From positions 17,509-81,508 of the forward strand of contig NZ_PDOG01000001.1 in NCBI RefSeq assembly GCF_003202205.1: a stretch of DNA of 64,000 bases. Direction: 5' to 3'. The position numbers were made by a program, and so were the translations under genes. Below the pieces are notes generated by a model that made no database searches, was not told the DNA's origin, and saw only the letters and a program-made list of their open reading frames with translations. This document shows, in pieces, positions 52,211-60,343 of the stretch. This stretch comes from Halomonas sp. LBP4 (GTDB lineage: Bacteria; Pseudomonadota; Gammaproteobacteria; Pseudomonadales; Halomonadaceae). Numbering within the stretch: the stretch's first letter is position 1; every line of letters begins with the position of its first letter.

Positions 52211-53581
52211 ATGATGAGCGAAACGATGAGGGCGGGATTACAGGAAGCGACCCGGCTGACTCGCGCGGGCCAGTTGCAGGAGGCGACCGCAATGATTCAG
52301 CGCACGCTGCGTAGCGGTCCGAACCAGGATGCCGCGACTACGCCCACTTCAGCCCCGGGCGCCACGATAGAAGGGAGCTGCCGCGTGATCGACGACGAGC
52401 TCGCCTCGGCAGCGACGTCGGCCCCCGATGAGTCGCCATGGCGTGTTGACGCTGAGACCAGCCATGGGGATGCGTGGGCCTGCCCGGAAGACCTTCAGTT
52501 TGATCATGCGCACGCCTCGGCGGCACAGCGACCATTTGCCGCCGATCGGCTGGCGGCCGATCTGCATGACGTGTGGCGCGAAAAGTGGTACCGCTTCCGT
52601 GGGCCCGAGTCCTGGTTACCGCCGCTCTCGGACCGGGTACCCGACAGCGTGCCCGACGCCGGGACGTTCACGACCGGGGCTTTCACCAACCATGCCGGCA
52701 CGCGCGACTACAAGCTGTACATCCCCAGCGGCCATCATGGCCAGTCGCTGCCGCTTGTCGTCATGCTTCACGGCTGCACCCAGGATCCCGATGATTTTGC
52801 CGCCGGCACTGGCATGAATACGCTCGCCGAAGAACAGCCGTGTTTCGTGCTCTATCCCGCCCAATCCGCTGCCGCAAACAGCTCCAGGTGCTGGAACTGG
52901 TTCATGGAGACTGACCAGCAGCGCGACCGCGGTGAACCGTCCATCATTGCGGATCTGACCCGCCAGGTCCTCGACGAGCATCGCCTGGACGAGCGGCGGG
53001 TCTATGTGGCGGGTTTGTCGGCCGGTGGTGCCATGGCCATGACCCTGGCAATGACCTACCCGGATCTTTATGCGGCGGTCGGTGTCCATTCCGGGCTTCC
53101 CCATGCGGTCGCCCAGGATCTTCCGTCCGCATTCACCGCAATGCACCGCGGCGAAGGGGCCTCGGCCGGCAGGCCCTCTGGCGCGCCCGGCACGCATTCG
53201 TACGCGGCACCCGTTCCCGCCATCGTGTTCCACGGCGACCGGGATACTACGGTGCATCCATGCAACGGCGACCAGGTGATCGCCCAATGCGCGCCTTCCC
53301 ATGCCAAGCGGGGAGAACTGCCCGAAGGCGGCCCCGCTCCGCGCCTGAGCGTGGAGCGGGGCCAGGTCCCCCACGGCCATGCCTATACGCGCACCACCTA
53401 CCACGACGCGAACGGGCAGCCCATCATGGAACAGTGGCTGGTGCATGGTGCCGGTCATGCCTGGTCGGGCGGGTGTTCCCGCGGCTCTTACACCGATCCC
53501 AGAGGGCCCGATGCCACGCAGCAGATGCTCCGCTTTTTCTACGCCCATCCGCAGGGCGAGGCTTCGGTACGCCATTCTTAG
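52211..53581 (+). CDS. PHB depolymerase family esterase
   Basis: Predicted alpha/beta-hydrolase acting on polyhydroxybutyrate or related esters, 456 residues. Oxyanion region MLHGCTQDPDDFAAGTGMN, then SSRCWNWF, lipase-type nucleophile GLSAGGAM, Asp in FHGDRDTTVHP and His in GAGHAWSGG. The first ~110 residues are a poorly conserved helical region with TRAGQLQEATAMIQRTL, seen in the polyhydroxyalkanoate depolymerases annotated from Halomonas-like genomes. No signal peptide, so probably intracellular. Strand and context differ from the surrounding cassettes. Confidence 0.9.
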   Translation: MMSETMRAGLQEATRLTRAGQLQEATAMIQRTLRSGPNQDAATTPTSAPGATIEGSCRVIDDELASAATSAPDESPWRVDAETSHGDAWACPEDLQFDHAHASAAQRPFAADRLAADLHDVWREKWYRFRGPESWLPPLSDRVPDSVPDAGTFTTGAFTNHAGTRDYKLYIPSGHHGQSLPLVVMLHGCTQDPDDFAAGTGMNTLAEEQPCFVLYPAQSAAANSSRCWNWFMETDQQRDRGEPSIIADLTRQVLDEHRLDERRVYVAGLSAGGAMAMTLAMTYPDLYAAVGVHSGLPHAVAQDLPSAFTAMHRGEGASAGRPSGAPGTHSYAAPVPAIVFHGDRDTTVHPCNGDQVIAQCAPSHAKRGELPEGGPAPRLSVERGQVPHGHAYTRTTYHDANGQPIMEQWLVHGAGHAWSGGCSRGSYTDPRGPDATQQMLRFFYAHPQGEASVRHS

Positions 53582-53745
53582 CCAGCTCAGGCTCGGGCAC
53601 CCCGACCCGCGGGCACGCCCGGGATTCGCTAGCTCATCGCGGGACAGGCGACAAGCCGATCAACAGCGCGATCATCAGGCGCGGAAAAGGCCGACCGTGC
53701 ATTTTGAAATATCGCTTGATCATTATGTCTAGCCACTTGGCCCGC

Positions 53746-53910
53746 CCCCCAGTTCTGCACGTACCTGCATATCTCGGGCTGGTGGAGGATGTCTCGCGAG
53801 GGTGCTGGAGTTCCTTGCGGGACGTAGATGGCTTGGTAGAGCATTTCCCACAGAAACGGCTCATCTGCTAGCGTGATTGCTCGCATGCCATAGTTCAACG
53901 AGAGAGTCAT
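53746..53910 (-). pseudogene. Truncated GNAT acetyltransferase cassette
   Basis: About 55 codons, MTLSLNYGMRAITLADEPFLWEMLYQAIYVPQGTPAPSRDIL..., match the N-terminus of a GNAT-family N-acetyltransferase (normally ~150-160 residues). After VQNWG the likeness stops; the frame runs on without family character into the inserted block. The 3' end and attC are missing. It starts 46 bases before the next attC, as a cassette gene should. Confidence 0.7.
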
Positions 53911-53956
53911 CGGTTACCCGTTGTTTGCCTCACATGGTATCTGCTCATATGAAGCA

Positions 53957-54014
53957 GCCTAACGTCGCAAACAAGCGCCGCGTTTAGCGGTCGCCTTGAT
54001 TTTCCTTGTTATGC
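53957..54014 (-). other. attC site of the EVE/membrane-protein cassette
   Basis: 58 bases; minus strand starts GCATAAC and ends GTTAGGC. Arms GGCGACCGC and GCGGCGC flank the short TAAAC loop. The TAA of the 54009 gene is inside the first core site, a frequent cassette arrangement. Confidence 0.75.
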
Positions 54015-54482
54015 ATTTTTAGATGACCTTGGCTTACGCTTTATATCAGAGCAACCAACTACGGTTTCGATAAATGTCATAGCAAAATGGCTAGTTTCTT
54101 TATCTTTGTAATATTTAGCTGAAGAGCAAACATCAACAAGGTATTCGTATGCATCTGCTCTTTCTTCATCACTCTCATTACTTATATACCCATCAAATGC
54201 CATGAATACATCTTTAGCTAGTGCCTGAGAAAATTTTTCATCAATACCTGGTGGTGGATGACCAGTAAGTACCCATGGCTTAAAATATCCAATAACAGCA
54301 ACAACCAAAATAAGCAATACCAATATACCTACAATGGAGTAAAGATAGGCTTTATCACCTTCGTTTTGGCCAGCCAAAGCGATAAGGCCAGCCTCCACTA
54401 CCAACACGACGAGAACAAAAAAGCCAAGAGGGGTTTGGACAGATGATAGCATCGATAGTCGAGAGCTATTTTTAAGAGGCAT
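54009..54482 (-). CDS. Two-TM membrane protein of unknown function
   Basis: No family recognised. 157 residues with two predicted TM helices (about 18-38 and 46-68, LGFFVLVVLVVEAGLIALAG and LYSIVGILVLLILVVAVIGYF) and a C-terminal soluble domain of about 90 residues (KFSQALAKDVFMAFDGYISNESDEERADAYEYLVDVCSSAKYY). Markedly AT-rich. It begins directly after the EVE gene stop (TGAATG), so the two are a translationally coupled pair in one cassette. An effector role in defence is possible but unproven. Confidence 0.75.
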   Translation of the reverse strand: MPLKNSSRLSMLSSVQTPLGFFVLVVLVVEAGLIALAGQNEGDKAYLYSIVGILVLLILVVAVIGYFKPWVLTGHPPPGIDEKFSQALAKDVFMAFDGYISNESDEERADAYEYLVDVCSSAKYYKDKETSHFAMTFIETVVGCSDIKRKPRSSKNA

Positions 54483-54887
54483 TCATTTATCCTCCTTTGC
54501 AATAATCCTTTCAAACTCCTTTCCTTGTTCTTCAGTCAGAGCGAAATTAGTAGCCTGAGGCGCCCTTAGAATAAGCAAATCTGACAGAATTTCATTATTC
54601 TTAACTGCAATTACATCAATAGGCTTTATTAACTTTCTCTTGTAGCAAACATCGATACCATAAGAATCCCAGTCATCTTTTCTATATGGCTCTGATATTA
54701 TCTCACCAAGTGCATACACGCCACGTTTTTCGCCTATCCCCCCTAACCAAAAATAAACAATGTCTCCAACTTTCATCCGGCCTCTATAACGAGATGCATA
54801 CCATGTATCATGTTTTCCATCTTCTACTACGCCTTTTTTGCGTAGGTCATACCTTTCAGCAATCGATTGAAATATCCAATAGCTCAT
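54483..54887 (-). CDS. EVE-domain protein
   Basis: Predicted modified-nucleobase-binding protein, 134 residues. MSYWIFQSIAERYDLRKKG... then DTWYASRYRGRMKVGDIVYFWLGG and RGVYALGEIISEPY follow the EVE/PUA-like pattern, including the aromatic residues that form the base-binding cage. EVE domains read modified DNA or RNA bases and are often fused to nucleases in anti-phage systems. Here it stands alone, coupled to a membrane protein. AT-rich like its partner, unlike the core genes. Confidence 0.85.
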   Translation of the reverse strand: MSYWIFQSIAERYDLRKKGVVEDGKHDTWYASRYRGRMKVGDIVYFWLGGIGEKRGVYALGEIISEPYRKDDWDSYGIDVCYKRKLIKPIDVIAVKNNEILSDLLILRAPQATNFALTEEQGKEFERIIAKEDK

Positions 54888-54912
54888 TGCAACCCCACAA
54901 CTTTAATTAATT

Positions 54913-55014
54913 GCATAACGCCGAAGCACAGCGGCGCTCTTGGAATGGAGCCGAAGGCGCAATGGAAAGGGCGTCCGGCGGCCATCGGCCGCGTACTGCT
55001 GCGACTAGTTAACT
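54913..55014 (-). other. attC site of the cupin cassette
   Basis: 102 bases, the longest here; minus strand from AGTTAAC to GTTATGC with internal palindromic stretches (GCGGCC/GGCCGC region at 54980-55002). Ends 3 bases before the cupin stop codon. Confidence 0.7.
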
Positions 55015-55017
55015 GAT

Positions 55018-55383
55018 TCAGATCCAAACATCGTTTTCTGCCGTTTGGCTACCAGCCTCGTCGCCAGTATTCACAACTCCCCGCGGCTCGATAAGCAAAA
55101 CTTTTGCTTCATCTTCGGCATACGGCTTGTGTTCGGTGCCCTTAGGGACAACGTACAACTCCCCCTCGGAAAGACTCACATACCCATCTCTAAAGTCAAT
55201 TCTGAGGCTACCCTCAAGGACAATGAACGTTTCATCTGTGTCCTTGTGATCATGCCACACGAACTCGCCCTGGATTTTAACGACTTTGAACTGATAGTCA
55301 TTCATCTCAGCTATCACCTTAGGGGACCACTGCTCGTTAAAGAGACCGAGTTTGTCTTTGATGTTTACCACCTGATATTTCAT
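55018..55383 (-). CDS. Cupin-domain protein
   Basis: Predicted small beta-barrel protein, 121 residues, MKYQVVNIKDKLGLFNEQWSP. Cupin motif 1 is WHDHKDTDETFIVLEGSLRI and motif 2 is GELYVVPKGTEHKPYA; the His/Glu metal ligands are kept. Substrate unknown. A complete single-gene cassette, ATG at 55383, 20 bases after the preceding attC boundary. Confidence 0.88.
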   Translation of the reverse strand: MKYQVVNIKDKLGLFNEQWSPKVIAEMNDYQFKVVKIQGEFVWHDHKDTDETFIVLEGSLRIDFRDGYVSLSEGELYVVPKGTEHKPYAEDEAKVLLIEPRGVVNTGDEAGSQTAENDVWI

Positions 55384-55403
55384 CCAAACTCCTTTTCGAT
55401 TGC

Positions 55404-55482
55404 AGTTAACGTTGCCAACAGCGGCCGAGCGAAGCGAGGTCCAGCGCAACTTGTTGCGCGATGCTGCTTGACCTGGTTATGC
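55404..55482 (-). other. attC site of the ABM cassette
   Basis: 79 bases; minus strand GCATAAC...GTTAACT. Internal arms include GCGCAAC/GTTGCGC. Lies 2 bases beyond the 55485 stop codon. Confidence 0.72.
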
Positions 55483-55484
55483 GT

Positions 55485-55760
55485 TTACTCAATAATTTCG
55501 TAGTGCCTTTCAGAATTTGCTGTTACCTGACCCCATCGAGAGCTTTTGACTCTAAGTTGATGTGAATCGAATGCCGCCTTACTGGAAAATTCTTCATATA
55601 CATCAAAACGATTTGGATTACTTTCATCAGGCGTTACTTCGAATACCAAACACCCAGGCTCTCTTCGCGTGAGCTCGGAATGAACTTGTAGCTCTTGCTG
55701 AACAATTTCCAGGTCCATCTCCGATACAATAATGAATCCCTTGAGAATAACCTTTTCCAT
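55485..55760 (-). CDS. Antibiotic biosynthesis monooxygenase-like protein
   Basis: Predicted YgiN-type ABM-fold protein, 91 residues. HSELTRREPGCLVFEVTPDESNPNRFDVYEEFSSKAAFDSHQLRVKSS is the full family signature, ending before the last strand HYEIIE. Such proteins act as quinol monooxygenases or heme/flavin-free oxygenases; the substrate here is unknown. Complete cassette with its attC immediately downstream. Confidence 0.88.
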   Translation of the reverse strand: MEKVILKGFIIVSEMDLEIVQQELQVHSELTRREPGCLVFEVTPDESNPNRFDVYEEFSSKAAFDSHQLRVKSSRWGQVTANSERHYEIIE

Positions 55761-55775
55761 CGGAATTCCTTGTAC

Positions 55776-55853
55776 ACATAACGCTCGCCATCACCGGTGA
55801 CAAAACCGCAGCGAAGCGGAGGGTTTGGCATCCGGTGCATGGCCTGGTTATGT
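55776..55853 (-). other. attC site of the LysE cassette
   Basis: 78 bases; both ends are perfect complements (ACATAAC and GTTATGT). Arms GCCATCACCGG and CCGGTGCATGGC pair with a few extrahelical bases, the hallmark of attC recognition. Confidence 0.8.
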
Positions 55854-55888
55854 AGTTAGCGGAACAATTCGCCCCTGCTGCCATGGTT

Positions 55889-56524
55889 TTATTTTGTACT
55901 AGCCGCGAGGCGCGCTCCCAAGGCAACAAATAAGGCTCCAAGGCTTCGATCCATCCACAAGCCAACTCGCTGTTTTTTTCTCAAGAAAGTCCCTAACCTT
56001 GACCCCACCATGACCAAGGGGGGCTCTATAAAAGCCGCAACAACAATAATTAAGCTGCCATGCAATAATAGCTGAGCACCAACAGAGCCGGCACCTTCCA
56101 CGACAAACTGTGGCAAGAAAGCAAGGAAGAATATGGCTACTTTCGGGTTAAGAGCGGAAACCAGCACACCCTGCCAATAGACCGACTGCATCCGTAAACT
56201 GCCGCCTCCGTCACTAGAGGTAAATGAGTCACCGTTCGAAAGAAGCATTTTGATGCCAAGCCATATCAAATAGGCAGCCCCTACCCACTTAACCACAGAA
56301 AATGCCAGAGCCGATGTAGCAAGAATTGCTGAAAGACCCACCGCCGCCATAACTACATGCAACGACGCCCCCGACCATATGCCAAGCATCGCAGCAAACC
56401 CATGTCGACGTCCGCTACTTAGCGTCTGCCCTAGAATGAAGGCGATATCTGGGCCGGGGGAAAGATTCAGAAGAACCGCCGCAGACAAAAACGTCATCCA
56501 ATGCACTATTGAGTAATCAAACAT
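55889..56524 (-). CDS. LysE/RhtB-family exporter
   Basis: Predicted inner-membrane amino-acid or metabolite exporter, 211 residues, six TM. N-terminal LSPGPDIAFILGQTLSSGRRHGFAAMLGIWSG is the family signature (GPD-x-x-x in TM1 loop), and ALNPKVAIFFLAFLPQFV is the second one. AT-richer than the chromosome core. The gene starts 151 bases after a 28-base repeat and is preceded by a 47-residue ORF in the same cassette. Confidence 0.9.
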   Translation of the reverse strand: MFDYSIVHWMTFLSAAVLLNLSPGPDIAFILGQTLSSGRRHGFAAMLGIWSGASLHVVMAAVGLSAILATSALAFSVVKWVGAAYLIWLGIKMLLSNGDSFTSSDGGGSLRMQSVYWQGVLVSALNPKVAIFFLAFLPQFVVEGAGSVGAQLLLHGSLIIVVAAFIEPPLVMVGSRLGTFLRKKQRVGLWMDRSLGALFVALGARLAASTK

Positions 56525-56673
56525 ATTGACGCTTCCTTGTATTTAGCGAGTCAATCAGCGTACAGAAACTACAGTGATTATACCGCACGCTCTATTATTG
56601 GGTTATCGTGCCGGCGCGTTCAAGTCAATTAACGCGCCTGAGATGCCTGATCTAACCCACTGAGTGCACGTAA

Positions 56674-56701
56674 AATTAAGTATAGCTCGGCAGCATAACA
56701 C
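56674..56701. repeat. 28-base direct repeat, copy 1
   Basis: Plus strand begins AATTAAGTATAGCTCGG and ends CAGCATAACAC; 24 of 28 bases match the copy at 57341-57368. It covers the last codons of the 56676 ORF (LPSYT). On the minus strand it starts GTGTTATGC, like an attC R' core site. Confidence 0.6.
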
Positions 56702-56819
56702 GGATAAACGTGCCGTCAGCATTTTGCCGGGAGGTCCGCTTCGGGTCGTCAACTGCCTCAGTCATTTCATCAACATAGACTAAAGTTCCCCTCCCGCCAG
56801 AAGCGGATGTTAAGCACAT
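56676..56819 (-). CDS. Possible 47-residue cassette ORF
   Basis: ATG at 56819, 11 bases after the attC boundary, TAA at 56676. The product MCLTSASGGRGTLVYVDEMTE...GTFIRVMLPSYT looks protein-like but I do not know a family, and the ribosome site is poor. It could be the tail of a larger gene cut by cassette formation. Confidence 0.4.
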   Translation of the reverse strand: MCLTSASGGRGTLVYVDEMTEAVDDPKRTSRQNADGTFIRVMLPSYT

Positions 56820-56829
56820 ACTGATTTAT

Positions 56830-56916
56830 TCATAATGCTGCGGGCAAGGGCGAGCCAAAGCGAAGCTTTGGGAATTACCGCAGTCGAAGGCTGCATACTG
56901 GCGCGACTTGTTATGA
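56830..56916 (-). other. attC site of the NUDIX cassette
   Basis: About 87 bases; minus strand begins TCATAAC, whose TAA is the stop of the 56911 gene, and ends near ATTATGA, a degenerate R' site. Arms GCCAAAGC/GCTTTGG flank a short loop. Confidence 0.6.
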
Positions 56917-57306
56917 CTCAAAGTAAACGCCTAAGCCAGACTGCATAAAGATTAGACGTTTTGCTGTTGGCTCATCAACTAATTTTATTCCTTCGTCGAT
57001 GGTAACAAAGCGATAGGATTCCAGTTCCTCTTCAGGAAAACGGATATCAGCCCCTTCTATAAGGGTTCCTCCATCGAATATGAATCTGAAATCATCTGTC
57101 GCTTTCCTATATTCCAAGCAAAGCAATTCGCCTAAATCTATAGAAACATTCAACTCTTCCAAGCATTCACGTTTGCAACAATCTTGCGGCGATTCGTGTT
57201 CTTCTATTGCCCCCCCAGGGAGTAGCCACTCTTTTCGATAAGTCGGCTTTACAATCACGAATTCATTGTGACTATTTCGAATAATTGCTGCTGAGGCGCC
57301 GATCAT
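56911..57306 (-). CDS. NUDIX hydrolase
   Basis: Predicted nucleoside-diphosphate-X hydrolase, 131 residues. The Nudix box is complete: GAIEEHE-SPQDCCK-RECLEELNV (G-x5-E-x7-R-E-U-x-E-E-x-G/N-U, with Asn at the usual Gly). The first strand MIGASAAIIRNSHNEFVIVKP is normal. Substrate unknown. ATG at 57306. It is the cassette nearest the presumed attI side. AT-rich, and its stop codon lies in the attC core. Confidence 0.88.
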   Translation of the reverse strand: MIGASAAIIRNSHNEFVIVKPTYRKEWLLPGGAIEEHESPQDCCKRECLEELNVSIDLGELLCLEYRKATDDFRFIFDGGTLIEGADIRFPEEELESYRFVTIDEGIKLVDEPTAKRLIFMQSGLGVYFES

Positions 57307-57340
57307 GGTTGAAAAATCATAGGTATATTGAAAATCAATA

Positions 57341-57368
57341 AATTAAGTGTAGCTAGGCAGTGTAACAC
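57341..57368. repeat. 28-base direct repeat, copy 2
   Basis: Plus strand begins AATTAAGTGTAGCTAGG and ends CAGTGTAACAC. It covers the end of a 26-residue frame (57343-57423, MAGIDPKDMVAI...) that also finishes in LPSYT. See the copy at 56674-56701. Confidence 0.6.
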
Positions 57369-57658
57369 CGGTGAGCATGTTTGCTGCAATTGCCACCATG
57401 TCCTTTGGGTCGATACCAGCCATAGCCTTCCCCCTACCCTCGCCGACCAGCCAAGTTGATATGCCGGTATTTCAGCTGCCGTATTTCGCGTAGTCGCCGT
57501 GTCATCGTCTTGTCCCTGCGTCTCCCGCGGGCTGGCCGCCATGGCGTTGCCGCCTGCCGCGTTATGTTTTTCTCTAGCCTGCCACCAAAGCCCGCTGAGG
57601 GCCAGCCGCGGATCGCCAGTGGCAGGCGCCCCGCCTGGGGCGCTGGCCCGCGGTAACT
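57369..57658. other. Right edge of the cassette array; no integrase
   Basis: 290 bases between the last cassette and gdh. Apart from the 26-residue frame no gene is seen. A hairpin GCGCCCC/GGGGCGC with a 4-base loop (57626-57643) lies 16 bases beyond the gdh stop and may end that transcript, though no clear T-run follows. An intI gene, expected on this side, is absent. Confidence 0.5.
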
Positions 57659-59086
57659 TCAGAAGCCGATATCCCGGTAGTGACGCGCGACCTTCTCGAT
57701 GGCGATGGTGTAGGCGGCCATGCGGTAGTCGTGGATCTTGGGGTTGTCGCGACGCATGCGGATGATCGCCTGCAGCGCCAGGCGCATGGAGTCGTCCAGC
57801 CCCGAGCGCACCAGGTCGAACTCGTCGGCGCCGCGCGCGATCTGCGCCCGCAGGTGCTCGGGGACCTCAACGCCCGAGGCCTGCTCGATGGCCTCGATGA
57901 TCCGCCCGCCCCGGGCCTCGTGGAAGCGCCGTTCCAGGCGGCCGAAGCGCACGTGGTTGAGGTTGCGGATCCACTCGAAGTAGGAGACCACCACCCCGCC
58001 GGCGTTGCAGTAGGCATCGGGGAGGATCTCCACGCCGCGCTGCTGGAGGATCCTGTCGGCCGCGAAGGTCACCGGGCCGTTGGCCGCCTCGGCGATCAGC
58101 GGCGCCTGGATGCGCTCGGCGTTGTCGGCGGTGATCACCCCTTCCAGGGCCGCCGGGATCAGGATATCGCAGGCCATCTCCAGCACCACGGCGCCATCCT
58201 CGCGATACTCGCCGCCGGCGTAGCCCTTGACCCCGCCGGTCTCGGCGATGTGTTCGCGCACCGCGCTGACATCCAGGCCGTCCGGATTCACCACCGCCCC
58301 GTCGCGCTCGATGATGGCGGTGATCAGGCAGTCGTCCTCGGTCTCCAGGAAGTGCGCGGCGTGGTAGCCGACGTTGCCCAGGCCCTGGACGATCACCCGC
58401 TTGCCGGCGAGGCCGCCGGAGAGGCCGCAGCGCTCGATCTCCTGGGGATGCCGGAACAGCTCCCGCAGGGCGTACTGCACCCCGCGGCCGGTGGCCTCGT
58501 TGCGCCCGCGCACCCCGCCGTGCTCCACCGGCTTGCCGGTCAACGCGCCCAGGTAGTTGATGTCGTTGGGGAACATCTGCCGGTAGGTATCCACCATCCA
58601 GCCCATCTCGCGGGGGCCGGTGCCCATGTCCGGGGCGGGGACGTTCTGCGCCGGGCTCAGGTAGCCCTTGTTGATCAGTTCGCGGGCGAAGCGGCGGGTG
58701 ATGGCCTCCAGCTGGTGGCGCTCGTACTGGCGCGGGTCGATCACCAGCCCGCCCTTGGAGCCGCCGAAGGGCACGTCGACGATGGCGCACTTGTAGGTCA
58801 TCAGCGCGGCCAGGGCCTCCACCTCGTCCTGGTCGACGATCGGCGCGAAACGGATGCCGCCCTTGGAGGGCAGGCGGTGGTCGCTGTGGGTGGCCCGCCA
58901 GCCGGTGAAGATCTCCGCCCTGCCGTCGATCTCCACCGGGAAGGAGACCTGCACCACGCTCTGGCAGACCTTCAATGCATTGCCGAGCCCCTCGTCCAGG
59001 CCCATGATCTCGATGGCGTGGTCCACCATGTGTTCCACGCTCTCGCGGAACGTCATGCCCTGCTGGGCGTACTTGGTATCGCTCAT
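57659..59086 (-). CDS. Glutamate dehydrogenase (Glu/Leu/Phe/Val family)
   Basis: Reversible oxidative deamination of glutamate to 2-oxoglutarate, 475 residues. Substrate and catalytic lysines are in LPSKGGIRF and YKCAIVDVPFGGSKGG; PAPDMGTGPREMGWMVDTY is the family's active-site loop. The Rossmann glycines are in VIVQGLGNVGYHAA. Cofactor specificity cannot be fixed by eye, but the length and sequence resemble NAD-type enzymes. ATG at 59086 with GGAGG 7-8 bases upstream; a longer GTG start (59158) is unlikely. Next to the integron array, so a stable chromosomal anchor. Confidence 0.92.
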   Translation of the reverse strand: MSDTKYAQQGMTFRESVEHMVDHAIEIMGLDEGLGNALKVCQSVVQVSFPVEIDGRAEIFTGWRATHSDHRLPSKGGIRFAPIVDQDEVEALAALMTYKCAIVDVPFGGSKGGLVIDPRQYERHQLEAITRRFARELINKGYLSPAQNVPAPDMGTGPREMGWMVDTYRQMFPNDINYLGALTGKPVEHGGVRGRNEATGRGVQYALRELFRHPQEIERCGLSGGLAGKRVIVQGLGNVGYHAAHFLETEDDCLITAIIERDGAVVNPDGLDVSAVREHIAETGGVKGYAGGEYREDGAVVLEMACDILIPAALEGVITADNAERIQAPLIAEAANGPVTFAADRILQQRGVEILPDAYCNAGGVVVSYFEWIRNLNHVRFGRLERRFHEARGGRIIEAIEQASGVEVPEHLRAQIARGADEFDLVRSGLDDSMRLALQAIIRMRRDNPKIHDYRMAAYTIAIEKVARHYRDIGF

Positions 59087-59203
59087 CCAGCGCCTCCATG
59101 GCCGTTGTCGTCGCATCCAGCGCCGCACCGGCGGCGCAGGGCTGCACTCCCTGACCACTCTAGCAACTCGGCGATGGCGGGGGCGTTGAACCAGGGGCGT
59201 TTG

Positions 59204-60202
59204 TCACTCCAGCTCGGCCCTGCCGAGGGTGTTCTCGTCGGTGCCGAACCAGATGGCGTCGCGTTCCTCGTCGTACACCATGTGGCGCACGGTGCCGCCG
59301 CCGCTGGGAATCTCGAAGGGCTCGCTCCAGGTTTCCGCGCGGGTATCGAAGGCGACGAAGCGGTTGGGCCGGACGCCGGTCTCGACGATCCAGAAGCGGT
59401 CCTCGCCGTCCATGACCACGGCGTAGGGCCGCGACTGCTCGCCCGCGGGCGCCGGCCACTCCGTCACCTCCCCGCTCTCGGGGTCGTAGCGGCCGATGTG
59501 GCCGGTGGCGTAGTCGCCGTACCAGACCTGGCCGTTGGAGGCGACGTCCAGCCGCCGCGGCCGGGTTTCCGGCCGGGGCAGCTCGATCGTCCGCAGCTCG
59601 CCGTCGGCGACCGTGGCCAGTCGGTGGGTGCCGAACAGGGCGATCCAGGGCTGGTCGTCGTGCACCACGATGCCATAGGGGTGCGCCCCCCCGGCGGACA
59701 CGTCATGCATGGTGAAGCTGTGGTCCCGGGTGTCGAAGTAACCGACGCGGTTGCCGCCCTGCTCGGTGAACCAAAGGTTGCCCTGGCTGTCGACGGCGAT
59801 GCTGTGCACGTCGCGGGGGCCATCGCCGGGGGGCGCGAACCTCTCGATAGCGCCGCTGGCGGGATCCAGCCGCCCGAGATGCGCCGCCCGGTTGCCGGCG
59901 TACCACACCCCCCGTTCGGTGGTGACGACCGTGTGCGGCCCGGTGCCCGCCTCCAGGGGGAAGCGCTCGAACTCGCCGCTCTCGGGCGTGAACCGCCCGA
60001 CATAGTGGGTCTGCTGGCCGACGAACCAGACCTGCCCCTCGGCATCCACCCAGGGATCCCGGGCGCGCCCGCCATCGAAGGGCACGTCCCACTCCTGGAT
60101 ATCGAGCCGCACGCCCTCCTCGCCGCCGTCGGACTGCGCCATGGCGGCGCCAGCGCCCAGCGCGATACACATCAGCCATGTCAGGGTAATCGGTTTGAAC
60201 AT
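59204..60202 (-). CDS. Exported virginiamycin-B-lyase-like beta-propeller protein
   Basis: Predicted periplasmic seven-bladed propeller, 332 residues. Signal peptide MFKPITLTWLMCIALGAGAAMAQ. Repeats of about 42 residues follow the pattern DPWVDAEGQVWFVGQQTHYVGRFTPESGEFERF, VDSQGNLWFTEQGGNRVGYFD and ASNGQVWYGDYATGHIGRYDPESGEVTEW. This is the Vgb/streptogramin-lyase repeat, but many members are not lyases; the true substrate is unknown. GGAGG lies before the ATG at 60202. Confidence 0.88.
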   Translation of the reverse strand: MFKPITLTWLMCIALGAGAAMAQSDGGEEGVRLDIQEWDVPFDGGRARDPWVDAEGQVWFVGQQTHYVGRFTPESGEFERFPLEAGTGPHTVVTTERGVWYAGNRAAHLGRLDPASGAIERFAPPGDGPRDVHSIAVDSQGNLWFTEQGGNRVGYFDTRDHSFTMHDVSAGGAHPYGIVVHDDQPWIALFGTHRLATVADGELRTIELPRPETRPRRLDVASNGQVWYGDYATGHIGRYDPESGEVTEWPAPAGEQSRPYAVVMDGEDRFWIVETGVRPNRFVAFDTRAETWSEPFEIPSGGGTVRHMVYDEERDAIWFGTDENTLGRAELE

Positions 60203-60343
60203 CTCAGCCTCCCTCGAGCCCGGCCCGCCCTGGGGCAAGGGCTCGATGCCATGCCCATCCAGAAGCATCGGTCGGCCGGTCGAGAAACGCCAGGCAGATC
60301 CACGGGGCACCGCCAGGCGAAGGCACCTGCAGGGCGCGGCTGA

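Noticed and set aside
57369..57658. Integron integrase gene
   Set aside because: No tyrosine-recombinase motifs in any frame here or elsewhere in the window.
57680..60343. 887-codon plus-strand frame
   Set aside because: Antisense of glutamate dehydrogenase and the propeller gene.
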